Shown piece by piece: positions 23,090 through 31,308 of a DNA stretch of 50,591 nucleotides. The notes under the pieces were generated by a model. That model was given only the letters and a program-made list of their open reading frames with translations. It searched no databases and was not told the origin of the DNA. Every line of letters starts with the position of its first letter. Within the stretch, counting starts at the first letter, position 1. The DNA is from GWB1-39-12 sp964435575 (GTDB lineage Bacteria; Patescibacteriota; Microgenomatia; UBA8517). The DNA lies in the NCBI GenBank assembly GCA_964435575.1, contig CAYSZS010000004.1:1-50591 (forward strand). Direction: 5' to 3'. The position numbers were made by a program, and so were the translations under genes.

Positions 23090-25225
23090 ATGGAAAGCCA
23101 AAACACAATTACTCAACCGACAAAAGGCTTTATCGTTTTCAAAAGTAATCTAACAACCACTTCCACTACCCCCGTCGCCAAAAATCCAATCGTTGAAGAC
23201 TTCAAAAAAGATCTAAGAGACGCCGAATTTTTTAAACTAGATAACAAAACAGTAGACGAACTAAAAGACTTTCTTCCCCAAAACCTAAGAGGGGACGAAA
23301 TTGCCTCGGCGTTTCATCTTTACTCAAGGGGAGTAAAAGCACTTGACCTTGCCAAAAACGCAAAAGCTTCGAGCTTTCTGAAAGAAGGAGAAAGAGAAAC
23401 TCTTTATAATACTGCCTATCTTATCGAAGTCTTGGAAAATGCAAATATTCCCGAAATTCCAAGACCAGAAGCCCTCTATGAGGCCAATTTCAAACCAGAA
23501 TTAGCAATTTATGAATCTCCTTTTGCAATAGCACCTCAACCAAATCAAGTCTCTTTTGAGAAACGGAGTAGTTTCCTGGAACCTATCTTACAAGAGGCTC
23601 AAGGGCGAGCCGCGGACTTTGCCAGAGACAAGCTCAAAAATATAGCAACCAAAGCCATTAAAAGCGGGGGTGAAAAACTTCTTTCTCAAGGCTCAAAAGT
23701 TGTTGCCGAAACCGCACTAAAGATAGGAACCAAAGCGGCTACAACAGTAGCAGGAAAGGCGGCCGGTACCGCAATTGGAGCGGCTCTGGGTACTGCCATC
23801 CCTATTCCTATTCTTGGTCAAGCGCTCGGCGCAGCAGTCGGCTTTTTGTCTGAAAAGTTACTAAAACCAATTCTAAAAGGTATTAAAAAACTTCTCTCGG
23901 TAGTTACTGGAGAAAAGGATACCAGAAAACAATTGGCATACCTTGGTCTGACCGGGATGGTCATTGGACTAGGGATTGGAAGCCTACCCCTAATTGCTGT
24001 TTCCGGGGCTGTCGGATTGGGGTCATTGGCATTGATCACCTCTGGAGCGGTAGTTGCCACCGGAATTTTTGCTTCTGTCTCAGCGGCAGTTGCCGCATTT
24101 CTTTCCATATCCTTTATGGCAATTCTAGGTCCAATATTAATCGGAATTTTTGTAGTTCCAATAACCGTTGCTTTAATCCTTTTCATAATCAACTCCGGCG
24201 CGTTTGTAACGCCATATGGAGGATATGATATTGCTCCTCCGGGAGCTCTCGAAAACCTCTATATAGAAGTCATTAAAGAACCCAATCCTGAGGGTCCTTT
24301 TGCAAACAATCAAACCCAGACGATAACCTACACGATAACAATTAGGGCCCGGCAAGGGACTTTAACTAATATCAGCTTTACCTATGAATGCGAGGTGTTC
24401 GCTGACTATGACAGAGACTGTCCAACGACACCTGATTTAAGAAATATTCGCGCCGGACCTTCTTCGCAAACACCCCAAAGCTACCCGACATTTCAAGCTG
24501 CCACGCCCATTATAATTTCGACAGACGATCCTTACGTGATAACCTACGAGGTAGTTTATAGGGGAGGTAGTTTTAACGATTCTTTAGTAATCGATACCTT
24601 TATAGTCAACGCGGACGCTCCTAATGCTCCTGGTCAAGAGGCAAGCGCCGCCGCCTCAATTATTTTCGGAACCCCGCCAACAGGATGTTTTGAAGTTTCA
24701 GACAATGCCGCGCTCTGGCCCGGAACTTATCGTACGAATATGGAAAGGGCTGTGAATACACTTGTTAGTCAACATTCTGCCTTTGCGGCTAAAGTATGTA
24801 GCGGAGGGGGGAGGGTAAATCTATGCTACGACCCTATTGCGGTCGACGCCTGGGGTTGGCATACACACGATGCCCGATGTGACATACGCTTTGATAACAC
24901 AAGCAACACTGGTGTGTCGGGCGGGCTATCTAATCCAAACAACGCATTATTCATACTAACACACGAGTCTTCACATCACTTGCAGTTCGTTATGGGCAGT
25001 CTTCAGGTAGCATATGAAGATTTAATCGGAAGACGGGCAGAATTGCCTTTTTGTACAGACGGCAGAGGGGATAATATGCCAACCGAAGCGTTTGCAGAGA
25101 TGAATGCTTTGTATGTTCAAGTACCTTCTTATTGGTGTGGGGGCACATTCCAATCCCGTTATCCGATTCATTACGACTTTGCAGAAAGATGTGTTTTCAG
25201 CGCCTCTCCTGATTGTAGTCCATAG
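23090..25225 (+). CDS. Membrane protein with HExxH metalloprotease-like domain in the T4SS-like locus
   Basis: 711 residues. A polar N-terminal region (1-165) is followed by an Ala/Gly-rich helical stretch (about 170-265, TTVAGKAAGTAIGAALGTAI) and two or three membrane helices (about 285-375). Then comes a beta-rich extracellular domain (about 390-525) and a C-terminal domain with THESSHHLQF (about 624-633). The last gives a zinc-metallopeptidase HExxH pattern, with a possible third ligand Glu in PTEAFAE about 33 residues on. Several Cys pairs suggest disulfides outside the cell. It follows the VirB4 gene by 5 bp. It is possibly a surface protease acting on pili, peptidoglycan-linked or host proteins; the substrate is unknown. 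Confidence 0.7.
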   Translation: MESQNTITQPTKGFIVFKSNLTTTSTTPVAKNPIVEDFKKDLRDAEFFKLDNKTVDELKDFLPQNLRGDEIASAFHLYSRGVKALDLAKNAKASSFLKEGERETLYNTAYLIEVLENANIPEIPRPEALYEANFKPELAIYESPFAIAPQPNQVSFEKRSSFLEPILQEAQGRAADFARDKLKNIATKAIKSGGEKLLSQGSKVVAETALKIGTKAATTVAGKAAGTAIGAALGTAIPIPILGQALGAAVGFLSEKLLKPILKGIKKLLSVVTGEKDTRKQLAYLGLTGMVIGLGIGSLPLIAVSGAVGLGSLALITSGAVVATGIFASVSAAVAAFLSISFMAILGPILIGIFVVPITVALILFIINSGAFVTPYGGYDIAPPGALENLYIEVIKEPNPEGPFANNQTQTITYTITIRARQGTLTNISFTYECEVFADYDRDCPTTPDLRNIRAGPSSQTPQSYPTFQAATPIIISTDDPYVITYEVVYRGGSFNDSLVIDTFIVNADAPNAPGQEASAAASIIFGTPPTGCFEVSDNAALWPGTYRTNMERAVNTLVSQHSAFAAKVCSGGGRVNLCYDPIAVDAWGWHTHDARCDIRFDNTSNTGVSGGLSNPNNALFILTHESSHHLQFVMGSLQVAYEDLIGRRAELPFCTDGRGDNMPTEAFAEMNALYVQVPSYWCGGTFQSRYPIHYDFAERCVFSASPDCSP

Positions 25226-25252
25226 AAGCGTGTATAATTATATCTAACCATT

Positions 25253-25813
25253 ATGATTAATTTATTAACTAAAAATAAGTTTTTTATTATCCTCGTTATT
25301 GTTTTGGTGATTACTTTTATTTTAAATTTATTTTTAAAAGAAAAACCTAATGACAAAGAAAGCTTACCACCTAAATCGAATCAGGCAAATTATCAGTCTT
25401 TAACTCCTGGAACTAGTACCAAGGAAGACGTACTTGATAAACTCGGCAAACCCGTAGCTGAAGAGGAAAACGGAGGAATACTTAATTATTCATCCTCAAG
25501 TTCAGAAAGACCTCATCAGGTAGTTTTGGAAGAAAACAACATAAAACTAATAAAAGAAATTGTGACTTTAAGGGACGAAAAGAAGACTATTGATATACAA
25601 AATGTATATGGCAAACCCAAAAACGTCCTCTACGGAGATCGTTCAAGTGCAGGATTTCACCTCTTTATTTATCCTGAAAACGGTATAGCGTATATCGGGC
25701 AAGCTGAAAGTGGACTTCTTCTTGAAGTTTGGTACTTTCCGCCAACTACTTTTGAATTATTCAAAACAACTTATGCTTCCGAATATTCCTTGACGCTTCA
25801 ACAAAGTCAGTAA
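25253..25813 (+). CDS. Anchored small protein, BamE/SmpA-like fold
   Basis: 186 residues. The N-terminal membrane helix (about 8-27) is followed by a Lys/Ser-rich linker. The globular domain starts with LTPGTSTKEDVLDKLGKP, the hallmark opening of SmpA/OmlA/BamE-like folds. Two repeats of this kind can be read (the second around IQNVYGKPKNVLYGD). In diderms BamE helps outer-membrane protein assembly; in CPR the fold is used more widely, so no function is assigned. Last gene of the locus, convergent with dnaN. Confidence 0.6.
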   Translation: MINLLTKNKFFIILVIVLVITFILNLFLKEKPNDKESLPPKSNQANYQSLTPGTSTKEDVLDKLGKPVAEEENGGILNYSSSSSERPHQVVLEENNIKLIKEIVTLRDEKKTIDIQNVYGKPKNVLYGDRSSAGFHLFIYPENGIAYIGQAESGLLLEVWYFPPTTFELFKTTYASEYSLTLQQSQ

Positions 25814-25823
25814 AGTCAATCAG

Positions 25824-26939
25824 TTATGCTTGAAGTCTAACCGGCATTATTATATGCAAGAAATTGGTATCTTTGGGGTCTAAAAAGAGTGCCGGTGCGT
25901 TGGGATCGGAAAATTCAATTTGAACCTCATCTCCCTTAATTGCATTTAAAAACTCTTCCAAAAACCTATAATTAAACGCAATAACAAATTCTTCACTGTC
26001 CGTTTTTCCATTCTCATCTATTTTTGCCTCGACTTTGGTTTTCTGACTCCCCTGAGTCCCCTCTGCGGAAACTACAACGGAATCTTTAACGACAGCCAAC
26101 TTGACTACGTTTGCCGCGTCTCTTGCGAAAACCGAGGCCAATTTAACTCCCCGCAAAAATTCTTCTCTGTCTAAATTAACTTTAATTTTTGTTTCTTTGG
26201 GAATAATTCTTTCAAAATCCGGGAATTCGCCCTCAATAATTCTTGATCCCAAGACAATATCAGTCAATCCAAAAACCACCTGTTTTTCGGATTTTTTGAA
26301 AGAAAACTGAATATCTTCGTCTGACGTCAACCTTGAAAGTTCAACCAATGAGCTTTTGGGTAAAATTATTTTTTTTTCCTCCTTAACCTTACCTATACTT
26401 ATTTTTTTCTGAGAAAGTCTAAAACCGTCTGTTGCTACCATAGTCAAATTACTATCTTTAACTATCATTAAAACGCCCGTTAAGACAGGACGGGTTTCAT
26501 CGCTAGAAACAGCAAATAGAGTACAGATTAAAGCGTCTAAAATCTCTTTCGATGGAATTTTTAAAACATCCACCCCCACTTCTTCCGGAATCAGAGGAAA
26601 GTCCGACGCATTCATTCCGGACAAACTTGATTCAAAGGAAAGGCTTTTTATTTTCAAATTTTCTTTCTCTACTTCTAAATCGACGGTTCCAGCACTTAAG
26701 TTTGAAATCAAATCATTTAAGACCCTGGCGGGAACGGTGATTTGACCCTCTTTTTCAATTTTTGCGCCAATTGAAATTGATATAGACATTTCAAGGTTGG
26801 TTGCAGCTACAGAAAATTTACTCTTTGTTATTTTTAAAAGAATATTAGCTAATACAGGAAGTTGTACTCTGGAACTGGCAAAGCGGGAACAGGTACTAAT
26901 AGCTTTTGCAAGATTTTCTTGAAGTACTTGAATTTTCAT
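25824..26939 (-). CDS. dnaN: DNA polymerase III beta clamp
   Basis: 371 residues, normal length. Three clamp domains are recognisable: the N-terminal MKIQVLQENLAKAISTCSRFAS and LPVLANILLKI, the middle RPVLTGVLM..TDGFRLS, and the C-terminal end FLHIIMPVRL. It forms the sliding clamp for replication. It lies downstream of dnaA on the same strand, separated by the origin spacer. recF and gyrB are not next to it, unlike in many Firmicutes. Confidence 0.97.
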   Translation of the reverse strand: MKIQVLQENLAKAISTCSRFASSRVQLPVLANILLKITKSKFSVAATNLEMSISISIGAKIEKEGQITVPARVLNDLISNLSAGTVDLEVEKENLKIKSLSFESSLSGMNASDFPLIPEEVGVDVLKIPSKEILDALICTLFAVSSDETRPVLTGVLMIVKDSNLTMVATDGFRLSQKKISIGKVKEEKKIILPKSSLVELSRLTSDEDIQFSFKKSEKQVVFGLTDIVLGSRIIEGEFPDFERIIPKETKIKVNLDREEFLRGVKLASVFARDAANVVKLAVVKDSVVVSAEGTQGSQKTKVEAKIDENGKTDSEEFVIAFNYRFLEEFLNAIKGDEVQIEFSDPNAPALFLDPKDTNFLHIIMPVRLQA

Positions 26940-26980
26940 TATTAAGTGTTTTTGCTATTTACCTTTTATCATAAATATAA

Positions 26981-27019
26981 TAGTAGTTCTAGTAGTAGTA
27001 AGTGTTGATATGTGGGTAT
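26981..27019 (-). promoter_or_regulatory. DnaA-trio-like unwinding element with adjacent degenerate DnaA box
   Basis: Read on the minus strand: box ATACCCACA (27019-27011), 9 nt, then CTACTACTA and CTACTA trios (about 26999-26981), then an AT-rich stretch. The complementary strand gives repeated TAG/TAA trinucleotides. This order (box, trios, AT-rich) matches the basal unwinding system described for Bacillus subtilis. Confidence 0.65.
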
Positions 27020-27069
27020 CTATGTTCAGAGAAGATTGGAATAGATTGTTGATACTGAATAAGACGAGG

Positions 27070-27111
27070 TGTGGATAAAACTGTGGATAGATATCGAACT
27101 TTTGTGGATAA
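27070..27111. other. oriC: Origin of replication, DnaA-box cluster in the dnaA-dnaN spacer
   Basis: Three boxes: TGTGGATAA at 27070-27078, TGTGGATAG at 27082-27090 and TGTGGATAA at 27103-27111. Two are perfect matches to the consensus. Together with 26981-27019 they form the likely oriC core. Confidence 0.85.
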
Positions 27112-27135
27112 GTGGACATTTTGTTAATTTAATCC

Positions 27136-28503
27136 TCAAAGCATATTTTTTATCCCCCTGATATCCTCACGAATGTTAACATCATTTGAAGCCATATGTG
27201 TAATTTTATTAACAGCGTGCATGACCGTTGTATGGTCCCGTCCGACTATCCTCCCCACCTCTTCAAGTGGCAGTCTCAAGTCAATTCTGAGAATGTACAT
27301 AAGAACTTGTCTTGGTCTTGCAACCGGCCTTGATCTGGACGTTCCCAATAAAGACTTTTTATTTAAAGAAAAATGTTTTGAAACAGCGCTTATCACATCA
27401 TTGGGACTAGACTTTTTAGGAATTTGGCCGTTTGTTTCAATCCCCTTGCCGAGTTGAGTTTCAATAAACTCGGGCGTAATTTCAACATTTTTAATCCTTG
27501 CTTCCGAAAAAAGCTTGACGAGAAACCCTTCGATTTTTCTCGCAGATTCTAAATTTCCTGCAATCATTTGAGCCATGTCCATTGCTAGATCCAATCCCTT
27601 TTCTTTTGCTTTAATTTGGGTAATTGCACAGCGTAACTCAAAGTCAGGCGGGGTAATGTCAACAATTAACCCGGCCTCAAAACGGCTTTTAAGCCGTTCT
27701 TCCAACTTTGAAATTTCTGAGGGTGGTTTATCAGAGGTGAGGATTATTTGGCTTCCAGAGGAAACAAGGGCGTTAAATGTATGAAAGAATTCTTCTTGTA
27801 TACCTTCCTTGCCTGCAATAAATTGGACGTCGTCGATTAGAAGCGCTTTTAACTTTCTATATTTTTGTCTGACGGCGGGGGTTGTCTTATTTCTTATTCC
27901 CTCGACGATGTCGTTGGTAAATTGTTCCCCAGTACAGCAATAAAGCTTTACGTCTTGATCTTTTTCGATTACAGAATGCCCAACAGCATGCATAAGATGA
28001 GTTTTACCAACGCCCACTCCTCCCCAAATAAAAAGCGGGTTATAGGCGCCACTCAAATCGTCTGCTACGGCCTCTGCTGCGGCGTGTGCCATTTGATTGG
28101 AGGAGGACACGGCAAAGTTTGCAAAAGTAAAACCGGGTCTTAGGCCTAAAGCTCTTGCGATGTTTATTACCCCTTGAAAATTTACTTTTGTTTCCTCAAA
28201 CAGGGGTGTTAAAGACGCGTCGGTTTTTTTCTGATCGGGATTTTCTTTTATTACAAAAAGAAGCTCGCAGGGAAGCCCCAAAGAAGAAGCTAGAAGATCT
28301 TGTATTAGACCGAAGTAGCGGTTTTCAATTGTATTTTTGACGAAAATGTTATTACAACCAACCTCGGCCAAGAATTTCGAGCCATCCTTTTTGAGAGAGA
28401 CTAGATGTGTTTGGGAAAACCAGGTATTAAATACCGGAGTTGAAACAGAAATTTTGACGCTCTCTATTATACCCCGCCACAATTGTTTTGTATCTTCATG
28501 CAT
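27136..28503 (-). CDS. dnaA: Chromosomal replication initiator DnaA
   Basis: 455 residues. Domain I is at 1-80. The AAA+ domain has Walker A GGVGVGKTHL (about 160-169) and Walker B LLIDDVQF. The C-terminal DNA-binding domain has GRIVGRDHTTVMHAVNKI (about 423-440), containing the DHTTV box-recognition helix. It binds the DnaA boxes on both sides of the gene and melts the origin. Divergent from rpmH, as in many bacteria. Confidence 0.97.
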   Translation of the reverse strand: MHEDTKQLWRGIIESVKISVSTPVFNTWFSQTHLVSLKKDGSKFLAEVGCNNIFVKNTIENRYFGLIQDLLASSLGLPCELLFVIKENPDQKKTDASLTPLFEETKVNFQGVINIARALGLRPGFTFANFAVSSSNQMAHAAAEAVADDLSGAYNPLFIWGGVGVGKTHLMHAVGHSVIEKDQDVKLYCCTGEQFTNDIVEGIRNKTTPAVRQKYRKLKALLIDDVQFIAGKEGIQEEFFHTFNALVSSGSQIILTSDKPPSEISKLEERLKSRFEAGLIVDITPPDFELRCAITQIKAKEKGLDLAMDMAQMIAGNLESARKIEGFLVKLFSEARIKNVEITPEFIETQLGKGIETNGQIPKKSSPNDVISAVSKHFSLNKKSLLGTSRSRPVARPRQVLMYILRIDLRLPLEEVGRIVGRDHTTVMHAVNKITHMASNDVNIREDIRGIKNML

Positions 28504-28538
28504 AATATGTCCAATAAGAAGCTAGAGATTGAAGGCAG

Positions 28539-28577
28539 TTATCCACAAGGTAGTTGCATATTAAGAAGTTATCCACA
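28539..28577. other. DnaA boxes upstream of dnaA
   Basis: Two perfect TTATCCACA boxes at 28539-28547 and 28569-28577, in the dnaA-rpmH spacer. With the other cluster they give a bipartite layout; they may also autoregulate dnaA. Confidence 0.85.
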
Positions 28578-28683
28578 ACATAGTCAACCCCGAAAATATA
28601 CGAATATTACCACCCGAGCGGAGATTGTTTAGATAAATTTAGACTAGAAATAAAATAAGATAGTCATTATAATGCATGGTGTT

Positions 28684-28818
28684 ATGCCTAAAAGAACGTA
28701 CAAGCCCAGTAGGAGAAAAAAGATAAAGACTCACGGTTTCAGAAAAAGAGTTTCCTCAAGACACGGAAAAAACGTTATTAAAAGAAGAACGAAAAAAGGG
28801 AGGAGAAGAATTATTTAA
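28684..28818 (+). CDS. rpmH: Ribosomal protein bL34
   Basis: 44 residues starting MPKRTYKPSRRKK and ending KKGRRRII, with the conserved GFRKRVSSRHGKNVIKRR core of bL34. It is a very basic large-subunit protein. First gene of the plus-strand run rpmH-rnpA-yidD-yidC-jag next to the origin. A TATAAT lies just upstream (about 28670-28675), 8-10 nt from the ATG. Confidence 0.97.
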   Translation: MPKRTYKPSRRKKIKTHGFRKRVSSRHGKNVIKRRTKKGRRRII

Positions 28819-28820
28819 AT

Positions 28821-29168
28821 ATGGCTTTAGCAAGCGATTTCAGAATTAAAGGGAGTAGGAGAATAGAGGAGGTTAAAACAAAAGGGCGTATTTTTCAAAG
28901 TGACTCTTTCGGCATAGCCTACCTTGATAGAGGCGATCAGGATTTTTCTAAATTTGCCTTCGTCACTTCAAAGAAAATCTCGAAATTATCAGTTCATCGG
29001 AATAGAGTTTCTAGGGCTCTTAGCGAGGGAGTGAGGAGAAATACCTCGAGGATTCCTAGAGGTTATGATTTTGTTTTTTTGACAAAAAGAGATATAACTA
29101 CAAAATCAACAGAAGACATTTTAATGGAAATAGATAAATTTTTTTTTGATTTTAAACCAAAGGAATGA
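28821..29168 (+). CDS. rnpA: Ribonuclease P protein component
   Basis: 115 residues. The RNR signature is visible as SVHRNRVSRALSEGVRR (about residues 55-71), and the N-terminal F-containing strand (GRIFQSDSFGIAYL) fits the family. It binds the RNase P RNA to process tRNA 5' ends. The stop is 4 nt inside the yidD start. Confidence 0.93.
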   Translation: MALASDFRIKGSRRIEEVKTKGRIFQSDSFGIAYLDRGDQDFSKFAFVTSKKISKLSVHRNRVSRALSEGVRRNTSRIPRGYDFVFLTKRDITTKSTEDILMEIDKFFFDFKPKE

Positions 29169-29392
29169 TAAGAAAAGTTTTTTTAAAATTGCTCTCTTTC
29201 TATAAATTTTTTATTTCCCCCAGTTTGGAAGTTATTTTAGGAAAGGGATGTAAGTTTAACCCAACCTGTAGTGAGTACACTCATGAGGCCATTAGTAAGT
29301 ATGGCCTTTTTATAGGAACGAAGATGGCAATAAGAAGAGTAGCTCGGTGCCACCCAATGAACACCGATCTTTATTTTGACCCTGTTCCATGA
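29165..29392 (+). CDS. yidD: Membrane protein insertion efficiency factor YidD
   Basis: 75 residues. Family core: YKFFISPSLEVILGKGCKFNPTCSEYTHEAI and RVARCHPM. It assists YidC/Sec insertion at the membrane. It overlaps rnpA and yidC by 4 nt each, so the three are translationally coupled. Confidence 0.95.
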   Translation: MIRKVFLKLLSFYKFFISPSLEVILGKGCKFNPTCSEYTHEAISKYGLFIGTKMAIRRVARCHPMNTDLYFDPVP

Positions 29393-30201
29393 ATATTTTT
29401 AATTTAGTTCTTATTAAACCTTTGGCCAATGGCCTTATCCTTTTTTATAAAATTTTAGGCTCAAATATGGGCTTAGCAATTATAGGATTTAGTCTTTTTT
29501 TAAGATTTGTTTTAAATCCATTAACCAGGCCTTATATGAATTCAATGAAGAAAATGAAGGAAATTGCACCAGAACTCGAAAGGCTCAAAAAAAGGCACGC
29601 TGGCGACAGAGTAAAGCTTGCACAAGCCCAGGCCGATCTTTACCGTCAAAAAGGAGTGAATCCCGGGGCGGGTTGTTTGCCATATCTCTTACAAATTGTT
29701 ATCTTGATTGCATTTTTCAATCTTTTTGTAAAGGCTCTCTCCCCCGACGGAGATCCAACCACTAGGTTCAATGAACTTTTATACTCCCCCCTGATGTTTA
29801 GTCAGAACGACACAATAGAAACCAGGTTTTTATATCTGGACGTGACAAAGCCTGACGTCATAAAACTTCCCTTTGTTAACTTTCCAATGCCTGGCCCCGT
29901 TCTTATTCTGGCTGCTTTGGTACAGTTTCTTTCTGCAAAAGTGATGAATCCTTATACCAGACTGGAGGAAAAAATAGCTAAAAAGACCAAAGAGTCAAGC
30001 GATGATTTTCAGGTGGCTATGCAAAAGTCAATGGTTTACACCTTCCCCCTTTTTACTTTGTTTATTGGCATGCGATTTGCGTCGGGCCTGGCAATCTATT
30101 GGTTTATTTTTTCTTTAACACAAATTTTCCAACAGGTCAAAAGCCAGGGTTGGGGAGAACTGACACCTTGGCTTGAGAAACTGAAATCGCTAAAATCTTG
30201 A
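29389..30201 (+). CDS. yidC: Membrane insertase YidC
   Basis: 270 residues, the short form without the large periplasmic domain of Gram-negative YidC. The first helix region (2-45), the cytoplasmic hairpin (about 50-85, EIAPELERLKKRHAGDRVKLAQAQADLYRQKGVNP), then helices around 100-120, 165-185 and 210-255. The family inserts and folds inner-membrane proteins, here presumably including the many small pilin-like proteins. Confidence 0.93.
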   Translation: MNIFNLVLIKPLANGLILFYKILGSNMGLAIIGFSLFLRFVLNPLTRPYMNSMKKMKEIAPELERLKKRHAGDRVKLAQAQADLYRQKGVNPGAGCLPYLLQIVILIAFFNLFVKALSPDGDPTTRFNELLYSPLMFSQNDTIETRFLYLDVTKPDVIKLPFVNFPMPGPVLILAALVQFLSAKVMNPYTRLEEKIAKKTKESSDDFQVAMQKSMVYTFPLFTLFIGMRFASGLAIYWFIFSLTQIFQQVKSQGWGELTPWLEKLKSLKS

Positions 30202-30216
30202 AATTTGAAAATAAAT

Positions 30217-30708
30217 ATGGCTAATAAGGTAACAAAAAAAGTTGAACAAAAAAGCGACCCTCTGGCTATAACCGAGGATTTGACATCGAAGCTTCTGGAT
30301 TTAATGGGAACAAAGACGAGCATTTCTGTTAAAAAGGACGAGGAAAGCGACGCAATTTTAATAAACATTGAAGGCGGCGAAGAAACGGGTCTTATTATTG
30401 GGAATAGGGGCATGACTCTTATTGCGATACAAACGGTTGTGGGTATGATGCTTAAGAAGAAAATTGGAGAGTGGAAAAGGGTGATAGTCGACGTCGCCGA
30501 CTGGAGAATGAAAGAGGAGGAAAGATTAAAACGATTGGCTGAACAAACCGCGGACAGGGCAAAGCAGACGGGCCAACCACAACATCTTTATAATTTGTCC
30601 CCGTCTCAAAGAAGAACAATACACTTATATCTGGCGGGAGACGCAAGTGTGGCAACAACGTCGCTCGGTGAAGGCAGGGATCGATATTTAGTCATTACTC
30701 CCAAATAG
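30217..30708 (+). CDS. jag: Jag/KhpB RNA-binding protein (KH and R3H)
   Basis: 163 residues from the ATG at 30217; a TTG at 30205 is less likely. A KH domain contains GLIIGNRGMTLIAIQTVV (about 54-71) and an R3H domain contains LSPSQRRTIHLYLA (about 124-137). The N-terminal Jag domain is absent or very short. KhpB-type proteins bind many mRNAs and sRNAs and affect cell growth and division. It keeps the usual place after yidC. Confidence 0.92.
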   Translation: MANKVTKKVEQKSDPLAITEDLTSKLLDLMGTKTSISVKKDEESDAILINIEGGEETGLIIGNRGMTLIAIQTVVGMMLKKKIGEWKRVIVDVADWRMKEEERLKRLAEQTADRAKQTGQPQHLYNLSPSQRRTIHLYLAGDASVATTSLGEGRDRYLVITPK

Positions 30709-30738
30709 TTTCTCCATATAATTTATATATCTTAATGT

Positions 30739-30744
30739 TAAGAT
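30739..30744 (+). promoter_or_regulatory. -10 of the RNase H gene
   Basis: TAAGAT ending 7 nt before the ATG at 30752; leaderless start predicted. Confidence 0.45.
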
Positions 30745-30751
30745 AAATTTA

Positions 30752-31177
30752 ATGAAAACGGTTTTAAAAATTTTTACGGACGGGGGGGCGAGGGGAAATC
30801 CCGGACCCGGGGCAGCCGCTTTCATTGCCATTAAGGACGGGAGAATTATTAATAAAGATTCTAAATACCTTGGGTTTACTACAAACAACGAAGCAGAATA
30901 CCATGGCGTAATATTAGCTCTTAAATGGTTGCTGAGAAGTAGCTTGGCAGCTTCTTTTACTAAAATATCCTTTTTTTTGGATTCAGAATTAGTGACGCAA
31001 CAACTTGAAGGAAATTATAAAGTTAAAAGTGAAAATCTTAAAAAATTAAATCTAGAGGTAAGAGTGCTAGTGGAAAAACTTGAGACTAAAGATATTAATT
31101 TCTTGTCTGTTGCTAGAGAAAAAAATAAAATTGCCGATAGATTGGTGAACGAAAGACTGGATGAAAACAAAGACTAA
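30752..31177 (+). CDS. Ribonuclease HI-like protein
   Basis: 141 residues. Acidic catalytic positions are visible: Asp in FTDGGARGNPGPG (residue ~10), Glu in NNEAEYHG (~48), Asp in FLDSELV (~76) and Asp in KNKIADRL (~128). The length fits the short RnhA-like/RVT_3 family, which cleaves RNA in RNA-DNA hybrids. It lacks the basic protrusion of E. coli RNase HI. Confidence 0.88.
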   Translation: MKTVLKIFTDGGARGNPGPGAAAFIAIKDGRIINKDSKYLGFTTNNEAEYHGVILALKWLLRSSLAASFTKISFFLDSELVTQQLEGNYKVKSENLKKLNLEVRVLVEKLETKDINFLSVAREKNKIADRLVNERLDENKD

Positions 31178-31271
31178 TTTCACGTCCTTAAGAACCCCTT
31201 ATCACCCCGATTTTTTTGATAAATTGTTAGCACCCTCTTTTTTTAATTGAAGAAGAAAAAAAGTTTAAAAA

Positions 31272-31300
31272 TTGAAATAAAGGTTGTCTTAATTTAGGAT
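31272..31300 (+). promoter_or_regulatory. Promoter of the DUF4012 gene
   Basis: TTGAAA (31272-31277), 17-bp spacer, TAGGAT (31295-31300), 8 nt to the ATG. The rest of the 31178-31308 spacer shows nothing I can name. Confidence 0.6.
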
Positions 31301-31308
31301 TAAACATA

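Noticed and set aside
31178..31308. tRNA or small RNA in the RNase H-DUF4012 spacer
   Set aside because: No cloverleaf or strong hairpin is visible; only the promoter can be supported. I also found no tRNA or rRNA gene elsewhere in the window.
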